Part shown: piece by piece, positions 56,353 to 64,000 of the stretch | How the letters are laid out: every line of letters begins with the position of its first letter | Position numbering within the stretch: the first letter of the stretch is position 1 | Source of the DNA: Heloderma charlesbogerti | Lineage: Eukaryota; Chordata; Lepidosauria; Squamata; Helodermatidae | Direction of reading: 5' to 3' | DNA length: 64,000 nt | Assembly (NCBI GenBank): GCA_026122225.1 | Contig: JANEZZ010000522.1 | Span: 1,860,001 to 1,924,000, forward strand | The notes under the pieces: model-generated | Databases searched by the model: none | What the model saw: only the letters and a program-made list of their open reading frames with translations | What the model was told of the DNA's origin: nothing | Made by a program: the position numbers and the translations under genes

Positions 56353-58972
56353 AGTTGTTGTTGTTCAGTCGTGGCCAACTCTTCGTGACCCCATGGACCA
56401 TAGCACGCCAGGCCTTCCTGTCCTCCGCTCTCTCCCAGAGTGTGCTCAAATTCATATTCATTGCATCGGTGATGCTATCTAGCCATCTCATCCTCTGCTG
56501 TCCCCTTCTCCTTTTGCCTTCAATCTTTCCCAGCATCAGGGTCTTTTCCAGGGAGTTTTCTCTTCGCATCAGGTGGCCAAAATATCTGAGCTTCAGCTTC
56601 AGTATCTGTCCTTCCAATGAGCACTCAGGGTTGATTTCCTTTAGGATTGACTGATTTGACCTCTTTGCAGTCCAGGGGACTCGTAAGAGTCTTCTCCAGC
56701 ACCACAGTTTGAGGCATCAATTCTTCGGCACTCAGCCTTCCTTATAGGCCAGGTCTCACAGCCATACGTTGCTACTGGAAAAACCATAGCTTTGATTATA
56801 TAAACCTTTGTCGGCAAGGTGATGTCTCTGCTTCTTACTATGCTGTCTAGGTTTGCCATAGCTTTCCTCCCAAGGAGCAAGCGTCTTTTAATTTCATGGC
56901 TACCGTCACCGTCTCCGGTGATCTTGGAGCCCAAGAAGATAAAATCTGTCACTGCTTCCATTTCTTCCCCTTCCATATGCCAGGAAGTGATGGGGCCAGA
57001 TGCCATGATCTTAGTTTTTTTAATGAGGAGTTTCAAACCAGCTTTTGCACTCTCCACTTTCACCCTCAACAAGAGGCTCTTTAGATCCTCTTTGCTTTCT
57101 GCCATTAGGGTGGTATCTGAGGTTGTTGATAATTCTCCTGGCAATCTTAATTCCGACCTGTGATTCATCCAACCCGGCGTTTCTCATGATGTACTCTGCA
57201 TATAAATTAAATAAGCAGGGCGACAATATACAGCCTTGTTGTACTCCTTTCCCAATTTTGAACCAATGGGTTGTTCCATGTCTGGTTCTTACTGTTGCTT
57301 CTTGACCCTCGTACAGGTTTCTCAGGAGACAGGTAAGGTGGTCTGGTACTCCCATCACTTTAAGAATTTGCCACAGTTTGTTGTGATCCACACAATCAAA
57401 GGCTTTAGCATAGTCAATGAAGCAGAAATAGACATTTTTCTGGAATTCTCTTGCTTTCTCCATGATCCAGTGAATGTTGGCGATTTGATCTCTAGTTCCT
57501 CTGCCTCTTTGAAACGCAGCTTGTACTTCTGGTAGTTCTTGGTTCACATGCTGCTGAAGCCTAGCTTGTAGGATTTTGAGCATCACCTTGCTGGCATGTG
57601 AAATGAGTGCAATTGTACGGTAGTTTGAACACACTTTGGCATTGCCCTTCTTTGGAATTGGAATGTAAACTGACCTTTTCCAGTCTTGTGGCCACTGTTG
57701 AATGTTCCAAATTTGTTGGCATATTGAGTGCAGCACTTTAACAGCATCATCTTTTAGGATCTTAAATAGCTCAGCTGGAATACTGTCATCTCTGCTAGCT
57801 TTGTTGTTACTAATGCTTCCTAAGGCCCACTTGACTTCACTTCCGAGGATGTCCAGCTCAAGTTCAGTGACCGCACTATCATGGCTATCAGGGACATTAA
57901 GATCTTTCCTGTATAGTGCTTCTGTGTATTCTTTCCACCCCTTCTTAATCTCATCTGCTTCTGTTAGGTCCCTGCCTTCTTTGCCCTTTATCATGCCCGT
58001 CATTGCACAAAATGTTCCCTTGAGATCTCCGATTTTCTTGAAAAGATCTCTAGTCTTTCCCATTCTATTGTTTTCCTCGATTTCTTTGCACTGTTCATTT
58101 AAGAAGGCCTTCTTGTCTCTCCTTGCTATTCTCTGGAACTCCGCATTCAGTTGGATATATCTTCCCCTTTCTCCCTTGCTTTTCACTTCCCTTCTTTCCT
58201 CAGCTACTTGTAAAGCCTCATCAGACAACCACTTGGCTTTCTTGTATTTCTTTTTCTTTGGGATGGATTTCGTTGCTGCCTCCTGAACAATGTTACGGAC
58301 TTCCGTCCATAGTTCCTCAGGCACTCTGTCTATCAGGTCTAATCCGTTAAATCTATTTGTCACCTCCACTGTATATTCATAAGGGATATGATCTAGGTCA
58401 TACCTGAATGGTTTAATGGTTTTCCCTACGTTCTTCAATTTAAGCCGAAATTTTGCAAGAAGCAGCTTATGATCTGAGCCACAGTCAGCTCCAGGTCTTG
58501 TTTTTACTGACTGTATAGAGTTTCTCCATCTTTGGCTGCAAAGGACATAATCAGTCTGATTTCGATATTGACCATCTGGTGATGTCCATCTGTAGAGTCG
58601 CCTCTTGTGCTGTTGGAAAAGAGTGTTTGCTATGATCAGCGTGTTCTCTTGGCAAAACTCGATTAGCCTTTGTCCTGCTTCATTTTGTACACCAAGGCCA
58701 TGCCTGCCTGTTATCCCGGTGATTTCTTGACTTCCTACTTTAGCATTCCAATCCCCGATGATGAAGAGGACATCTTTTTGTGGTGTTAGATCTAGAAGGT
58801 GTTGTAGGTCTTCATAAAACCGATCAACCTCAGCTTCTTTGGCCTCAGTGGCTGGGGCATAGACTTGAATTACTGTGATGTTGAATGGTTTGCCTTGGAT
58901 TCGTACTGAGATCATTCTATCGTTTTTGAGATTGTACCCCAGTACTGCTTTTCCCACCCTTTTGTTGACTAT
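56353..58972 (-). mobile_element. RTE-BovB LINE copy 4, 2.6 kb, longest open frame
   Basis: 5'-truncated inside the endonuclease. The target duplication AAGTATGTAGT occurs at 56342-56352 and 58973-58983. A 666-codon frame (57020-59020) runs from LIVNKRVGKAVLGYNLKNDR through GDWNAKVG, SDHKLLLAKF, the linker, RT motif A (FIDYAKAFDCVDHN) and motif B (GVQQGCILSPCLFNLYAEYI). At motif C an 11-base deletion between ATAC repeats removes YADD and shifts frame. The C-terminal part continues at 56641-57168 and 56339-56617. Confidence 0.96.
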
Positions 58973-59020
58973 AAGTATGTAGTTGCATGTAGTTTTCTCT
59001 GTCTTCTTAACTTTATTCAA
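57020..59020 (-). pseudogene. BovB copy 4 endonuclease-RT frame (666 codons), YADD deleted
   Basis: This is the longest reading frame in the window. The first roughly 15 residues (MNKVKKTEKTTCNY) come from flanking DNA, so the start is not a BovB start. Endonuclease residues upstream of LIVNKR are missing, while GDWNAKVG and SDHKLL remain. The frame passes RT motifs A and B, then changes from INNLRY into HPNGRKQRGSKE, where other copies read ADDTTLMAESKEDL. It cannot encode an active polymerase. Confidence 0.93.
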
Positions 59021-59067
59021 CTCTTTCCAGAAAACGTTATTCCCAGACCATCTGCAGCTAGGGAGAA

Positions 59068-59210
59068 GATAAACATAAGAAGAGCCTTGCTGGATCAGAT
59101 CAAGGGTCCATCTTGTCCAGCATTCTGTTCACACAGTGGCCAACCAGCTGCCCACGGGAAGCCCACAAGCAAGACATGAGTGCAGCAGGGCCTTGCATAA
59201 GGCTTACCAT
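59068..59210 (-). mobile_element. CR1 LINE 3' tail fragment
   Basis: On the - strand it reads GGCTTCCCGTGGGCAGCTGG, CCACTGTGTGAACAGAATGC, TGGACAAGATGGACCCTTGA and ends GGCTCTTCTTATGTT. This is the same tail type as 14430-14650 and 35638-35870. It sits about 95 bp beyond the 5' end of BovB copy 4. Confidence 0.85.
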
Positions 59211-59929
59211 GCAAGAAATGCTAGATGGTGCTGTTCACAATGTCCTGAAGGGGCACTCTAACGCAGGGCAGCTGCCATTCCGTTAGCCAATAGCCACAAC
59301 TGTATTCCACATCACAAGCATAATTGCTTGTACTAAATATGACACTTTGAGTGCTCAGAAAATCTGATTCCCTACCGTGGAAGCACAGTCTTGAGGGGAG
59401 GCATGTATGTGGTATGCTATTAATGAGGAAACAACTGCAGATTCATTGCACAACATACGTTTGGAAAGAACCTAAGAATAACATATGAGCAAGGAGTTTT
59501 TTTCTTAGTTTTTGGTATAGGGAAAAGGAAGTATTGGCTTCTGGAGAAACTTTCCCTGTTTCTGAAATCCCCATACCCCCCCCCCTTTCTTATCGCTCTG
59601 TTTCTGTTTAAACTTGAGGTGAAAGCAAAATAAACCTGAATCACCAGAATGGGAAAGAATTACAGTGACGTTGGCTTAAGCTATTTAATTTGCTAATATC
59701 CTTTCCAAATACTGGCATGGCACCTCAGAATTCTTTCATACGACAGTGCTACAGGCAGACTGGATGTCCTTTTTCAAAGACAAAAGGTCTGAAAGCATTA
59801 CTGGTTTATCTAGTATTATGTGCATATGTACTCAGAATAAAATCTCATAGAGCTAGGGTGGCCACTTATGAATTACCAAAAAAGAGGACATGAATCACGC
59901 AAAAAGCAACTTAGATCATCTAAGATCAT

Positions 59930-60350
59930 CTTCAGGGGTTCATCTCCAGGAGCCCCTGCCAAAAGAGGTAAGGCAGGTGGCTACCAGGAAAAAGCATTTT
60001 CTGCTGTGGCACACCTTTTGTGGAACAAACTCCCTAGAGAGGTTCACTTGGTGCCTATGTTGTACTCTTTCTGGTGTCAGGTGAACACCTTTTTATTTTC
60101 CCAGGCATTTTTAACATTTTACCATTCCAGGTTTTTTAGCTCTGCTGTCTTAAATCTGCTATTGCATTTTAAATTTCTGCACTGCTGCTAGGTTTTAGTC
60201 TGGTTGTATTTTTATTCTGTAGTTTTAATCTATTATATTTTATATTGTATTTTCTGTTGTATTCTTGTGCTTTTAATTTTGTGAACCACCCAGAGAGCTT
60301 CAGCTATAGGGCAGTATAAAATTGAATGAAAGAAAGAAAGAAAGAGAAAA
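59930..60350 (+). mobile_element. L2 LINE 3' end
   Basis: Frames keep LPKEVRQVATRKKHF and AFSAVAHLLWNKLPREVHL, the C-terminal L2 ORF2 blocks also seen at 50566-50847. The tail runs through GTGAACCACCCAGAGAGCTT to a (GAAA)n end near 60330-60356. Confidence 0.85.
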
Positions 60351-60356
60351 GAAAAA
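60330..60356 (+). repeat. (GAAA)n simple repeat at the L2 end
   Basis: GAATGAAAGAAAGAAAGAAAG followed by further A/G-rich sequence, probably grown from the L2 tail. Confidence 0.85.
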
Positions 60357-60789
60357 GGGGACAGCAATTTGCCTATGCTGTGTTATATGAATAAATGCAA
60401 ATTTAGAATGAATTCTTATAATTCAAATAGAAATACAGTACATCTCACCAAAATGTGGAGACTGTGACCTGTGTGGTTGCCTGTTCCATCTGCTGTCCAG
60501 GTGCTAACTGGTGATGGGCAACAGTACTTAGTTCTTTATCTATAAGCTGGAATGAAACAGAACCACCTTTCAAACAGAGAATGGTCATCTGTAAACGAGG
60601 ACACATAGCCACCCTATGAACTGAATGGGACTTACTCTATAGCAGGTAAATTTAGGATTGCTGTCTTAGAAAGTAACCAACCCCGTTTCACATTAGTTTG
60701 CTTGCTGTATTCAGCTTTACAGCTGAATGTCACAGAAGCAGTTTCTCAAATCATTGTAATGGAATAGTAGTCTTGATTTTATTTGTTAC

Positions 60790-60990
60790 ATTCGAGTCCC
60801 ATCCTCCCCAAAGAGGCCAGAGTGCCTCTGCTTCTCCTCCCAATCCTGTTTGGGAAGGTTAGATTGAGAGGAAGCATTTTGCTCAAGTGAGCACCCATTG
60901 AGCTTCAAAGCTTGAGCAGGGATTTGAGCTTTGCTTTTTCACACCCAAACCCAACATTAACTAGCCACCACTACACTGCAGTGGCTTAAG
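60790..60990 (-). mobile_element. Possible MIR-like relic
   Basis: GTTTGGGAAGGTTAGATTGA, GCTCAAGTGAGCACC, GCAGGGATTTGAGCTTTGC and the end CACCACTACACTGCAGTGGC follow MIR order on the - strand, but similarity is weak. Confidence 0.35.
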
Positions 60991-61002
60991 CTACAGGCCT
61001 AT

Positions 61003-61075
61003 GTACACATTCTTGGGAGCAAGTCCCATTGAATTCAGTAGGATTTACTTCCAGGTAAACAGGAATGGGCTCGAG
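61003..61075. repeat. Palindromic GCAATCCTA-type MITE (decayed)
   Basis: GTACACATTCTTGGGAGCAA and CCCATTGAATTCAGTAGGAT match the shared centre of this family. The related half-copy at 60600-60665 reads GAATGGGACTTACTCTATAG then TTTAGGATTGC. Confidence 0.5.
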
Positions 61076-61312
61076 CTGTACACCGAGAAAAATTAATTCA
61101 GAATACCAGCTCTCTCAGTTAACTTTAAAATAGCATACACAATTTCCCTAAGGGATTTGTATAAGAAATATTTTAGATAGTTAATGGATTTCTACCCCCA
61201 GCTGAGCTACAGAAAAACACAGTAGAACATGTGTATTTTGGAGAGTATATTACTGAGTGAGGTGATAGATGTTGTCTTTTATATTGTGTGGGGAAATATT
61301 TTGTTGCTGAAA

Positions 61313-61367
61313 GTCTTCTTCTTCTTCTTCTTCTTCTCTTCTTCTTCTCTTCTTCTCTTCTTCTTAT
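61313..61367 (+). repeat. (CTT)n microsatellite
   Basis: Run of CTT/TTC units with a few CT interruptions, about 50 bp. Confidence 0.93.
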
Positions 61368-62319
61368 TGACAGGTGTCTGTTTTTGCATTGGCTCAGAGG
61401 CTGCCACTAGTAATAGTGAGATAACACATCCATTCTGATTTGAAAGGTGTCAGTGAAACATCTGCCTTTTAAATAACCCTGATGAGAAACTACACCTTCA
61501 CAGTATTTGTATATTTTGTCTTCCCCTTCTTTCATGCATTTTATTAAGTCATATGAGCTGACTAGAGTACAAATCCTTGTATTAACTTGTTCCTTATTTG
61601 GGTCTTATTCTGTTTTTTCAATCATACACTATAGACAATAACAAAAGAAAGCTAGATTGACTGATAGATTACTGTTGGAAAGATTTTTATTCTGAAAGGT
61701 GGAGCTACCCTGTTAACTTTGTTATAAGATGGCCTATAATTATGGTCAATCAATCAGTAAAGTAGCTATCTCCATATGGCAAACTACTGTGTGTGCAAGC
61801 ACACCACACACATTGCCATTGGAGTTCATTTTATTAAAGAACTGTAGTAGCCAGGAGAAAAACTGCACCTGAAAAGGCTCACCATGTGGAGAAAAGCTAT
61901 TTATCCTTAGGCTGGCCCTGAAACCACATTCATACTGTGCTGCTTAACATGCTGAAACCTCATTCTGCTTTCAGAAATGTTATTTTGTTTGCCCTTGCTC
62001 CCATCCCACTGCATTTTTATCATACAGTTAAATCATTTTATTTTTTTAAATATGGCATAAATAAAGATAAGACCATATAAATCCATTAAAATATGTTAAT
62101 GTTTATTAAAACATGGTGTCTGATGAAGATACATTTTGTACCTGTTTCTGTAATTTGTCAGCTGAATTTGCACAGCACATTGATGTACTCTGCTTAGCAG
62201 AGCACTCAATCCTGCTCATAATGATCATTTGTTTATGATTAATGTTCTCTACTTGCCAAAGCCCAGTGTACATAAAACAGCCGTCACATGGAGACTCAAT
62301 GAAAACTTCATTCCAGTGT
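61368..62319. other. Intergenic stretch without recognised features
   Basis: AT-rich sequence between the CTT microsatellite and the nested CR1. I see no gene or repeat I can name. Confidence 0.55.
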
Positions 62320-62436
62320 GTAGCTGTGAAAAAGGCAAATTCCACACTGAGGATATCTACAAAAAGAATCACAGCACCTTTATAATATGACTCTATAGTG
62401 TGATCACACTTCTTGGAATACTGTGCACAGTTCTGG

Positions 62437-63084
62437 TTGTTGTTGTTCAGTCGTTAAGGCGTGTCCGACTCTTCGTGACCCCATGGACCATAGCACACCA
62501 GGCCTTCCTGTCCTCCACTCTCTCCTGGAGTGTGCTGAAGTTCATATTCATTGCATCGGTGATGTTATCTAGCCATCTCATCCTCTGCCGTCCCCTTCTC
62601 CTTTTGCCTTCGATCTTTCCCAGCATCAGGGTCTTTTCCAGGGAGTTTTCTCTTCGCATTAGGTGGCCAAAATATTTGAGCTTCAGCTTCAGTATCTGTC
62701 CTTCCAATGAGCACTCAGGGTTGATTTCCTTTATGATTGACTGATTTGACCTCCTTGCAGTCCAGGGGACTCGTAAGAGTCTTCTTCAGCCCCACAGTTC
62801 GAATGCATCAGTTCTTCGGCGCTCAGCCTTCCTTATAGTCCAGCTCTCACAGCCATACGTTACCACCGGGAAAACCATAGCTTTGATTATACGAACCTTG
62901 GTTGGCAAGGTGATGTCTTTGCTTCTTACTATGCTGTCTAGGTTTGCCATAGCTTTCCTCCCAAGGAGCAAGCGTCTTTTAATTTCATGGCTACAGTCAC
63001 CATCTGCGGTGATCTTGGAGCCCAAGAAAATAAAATCTGTCACTGCTTCCATTTCTTCCCCTTCTATATGCCAGGAAGTGATGG
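62437..63084 (-). mobile_element. RTE-BovB LINE copy 5, 5'-truncated
   Basis: About 650 bp of the BovB 3' end, - strand. Frame 62447-62707 reads FGHLMRRENSLEKTLMLGK, RRRGRQRMRWLDNI and HGVTKSRTRLND. Frame 62786-63109 keeps EGEEMEAVTDFIFLGSKITA and SCSHEIKRRLLL-like sequence (written DCSHEIKRRLLLGRKAMAN). There is no target duplication; instead about 32 bp of the host CR1 are missing at the site. Confidence 0.93.
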
Positions 63085-63189
63085 AAAAGGTGTAGAAAGG
63101 GGTGATCAAGGAGCAGGAGCAACTCCGCTAGGAGAAAAGGTTACAGTGCTTGGTGCTTTTTGGCTTAGAAAAAGGGTGAGTAACAGGAT

Positions 63190-63348
63190 GTTGTTGTTGT
63201 TTATTTGGTCAGTCACTTCCGACTCTTCGTGACTTCATGGCCCAGCCCACACCAGAGCTTCCTGTCGGCCGTCACCACCCCCAGCTCCTCCAAGGTCGAG
63301 TCCGTCACCTCCAGAATATCATCCATCCCCCTTGCCCTTGGTCGTCCC
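63190..63348 (-). mobile_element. Second RTE lineage, 3' end fragment
   Basis: On the - strand a frame reads GRPRARGMDDILEVTDSTLE, then ELGVVTADRKLWCGLGHEVT and KSRK before TGA. It parallels the BovB C-terminus (GRQRMRWLDSITDAM..., DRKAWRAMVHGVTKSRT) with clearly different sequence. It ends in AACAACAACA. AGTAACAGGAT flanks it on both sides. Confidence 0.8.
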
Positions 63349-63360
63349 AAGTAACAGGAT

Positions 63361-63708
63361 AAAAGGTAAAGGTAAAGGTGTCCCCAACCAGTCGTGTCCG
63401 ACTCTAGGGTGCGGTGCTCATCCCCATTTCTAAGCCGAAGAGCCAGCGCTGTCCGAAGACGCTTCCGTGGTCATGTGGCCGGCATGACTGAACACCGAGG
63501 TGCACGGAACGCTGTTACCTTTCCCGCCGAGGCGGTACCTATTTATCTACTTGCAATTCCTTGCTTTCGAACTGCTAGGTTGGCAGAAGCTGGGACTGAA
63601 GACGGGAGCTCACTCCATCACGCAGCACTCGGGTCTCGAACTGCTGACCTGCCAACCTTCCAGTCTGCAGTTCAGCATCTTAACCACTAAGCCACCGCGG
63701 CCCCGACC
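63361..63708 (-). mobile_element. Sauria SINE (tRNA-derived, BovB-type tail)
   Basis: On the - strand it has the Pol III A-box region GTGGCTTAGTGGTTAAGATG, a B-box region CAGCAGTTCGAGACCC and a body with TGTTCACC-like and CCATGCCGGCCACATGACC-type segments. The tail GAGTCGGACACGACTGGTTG is shared with the BovB 3' end and is followed by ACCTTT repeats. The target duplication AAGTAACAGGAT lies at 63349-63360 and 63709-63720. It is a nearly complete copy. Confidence 0.92.
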
Positions 63709-63927
63709 AAGTAACAGGATAGAGGTGTATAAAATTATGCATGGTGTGGAGAAAATGGATAGTACTAGAACCCAGGCTCATCCCATGAAGCTGAATGGTG
63801 AAAGATTCAGGACAGATAAAAGGAAGTACTTCTTCACACAGCGCATAGTTAAACTGTGGAACTTGCAACCACAGGATATAGTGACAGCCATCATCTTGGA
63901 TGGTTTTAAAAGGGGACTAGACACATT

Positions 63928-64000
63928 CATAGAATTATAGAATAGTAGGGTTGGAAGGAGCCTACAAGGCCATCGAGTCCAACCCCCTGCTCAGTACAGG
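63928..64000 (-). mobile_element. CR1 (or 5S-SINE) 3' tail, runs off the window
   Basis: TCATAGAATTATAGAATAGT, GGTTGGAAGGAGCCTACAAG and CGAGTCCAACCCCCTGCTCA are the CR1 terminal sequence on the - strand. The window end prevents telling a CR1 from a SINE that shares the tail. Confidence 0.85.

Larger units (their letters stand above)
62320..63925 (+). mobile_element. CR1 LINE split by three nested insertions
   Basis: CR1 pieces are about 62320-62436, 63085-63189 and 63721-63925. They match the 12725-14650 copy: GAAAAAGGCAAATTCCACAC, TTCTTGGAATACTGTGCACA, then AAGGTGTAGAAAGGGGTGAT, AGAGGTGTATAAAATTATGC and CTTCTTCACACAGCGCATAG. Between them lie BovB copy 5, an RTE tail and a Sauria SINE. Confidence 0.88.

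Noticed and set aside
57702..58286. Open frame of 194 codons on the + strand, and similar frames opposite other BovB copies
   Set aside because: They are antisense shadows of conserved BovB coding sequence and recur at each copy.
63600..63708. tRNA gene-like A and B boxes on the - strand
   Set aside because: They are the head of a Sauria SINE with target duplications and a BovB-like tail; no complete tRNA cloverleaf is seen.
41100..64000. MAD2L1BP exons, expected from human gene order
   Set aside because: No frame shows the expected HORMA-like protein sequence; all longer frames are retroelement-derived.
1..64000. Endogenous retrovirus or LTR pair, CRISPR array, bacterial genes
   Set aside because: No LTR pair, gag/pol/env-type frame, regular spacer array or prokaryotic gene layout was seen.

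Overview
The window is vertebrate nuclear DNA, most likely from a squamate reptile (lizard or snake). The evidence is a set of interspersed repeats: RTE-BovB LINEs, CR1 and L2 LINEs, a tRNA-derived Sauria SINE ending in tandem ACCTTT units, MIR relics, 5S-rRNA-derived SINEs, and many short terminal-inverted-repeat (TIR) elements. The genes have spliced exons with GT-AG introns. I saw no bacterial operons, CRISPR arrays or viral genes.

Two host genes are present in convergent, tail-to-tail order. MRPS18A (mitoribosomal protein, now called mL66) lies on the + strand and is represented by its last two coding exons (54-126 and 9530-9674) and a poly(A) signal at 10020. RSPH9 (radial spoke head protein 9 of the motile-cilium axoneme) is complete on the - strand in five exons: 40605-40831, 38712-38871, 35198-35327, 33231-33377 and 11469-11629. 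Together they encode 274 residues, against 276 that I recall for human RSPH9. Its first exon sits in a CpG-rich island (about 40500-41070) containing RFX X-box-like sites, as expected for a ciliary gene. The same tail-to-tail arrangement of these genes exists on human chromosome 6p21.

Layout: 1-9529 is mostly one MRPS18A intron. 9675-11468 holds the two facing 3' ends. 11630-33230 is a 21.6-kb RSPH9 intron filled with a CR1, a BovB with a duplicated 5' junction, another CR1, L2 pieces, 5S-SINEs and MITE-like elements. 33231-40831 holds the four upstream RSPH9 exons. 41100-64000 is intergenic and dominated by retroelements: a nearly full-length BovB (about 44499-47720), an L2 carrying nested BovB and CR1 insertions (49336-53530), a 2.6-kb BovB with a 666-residue reading frame (56353-58972), and a CR1 carrying three nested insertions (62320-63925).

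All LINE coding regions read here are broken. The most unusual structures are a long inverted repeat built from 5S-rRNA SINE sequence inside a TIR-bounded element (42376-43301), a 5S-rRNA/CR1 chimeric SINE family, a triple direct repeat around two stacked insertions (63179-63720), and repeated damage to the same catalytic motif in the BovB reverse transcriptases. I did not find a clearly new multi-gene biological system.
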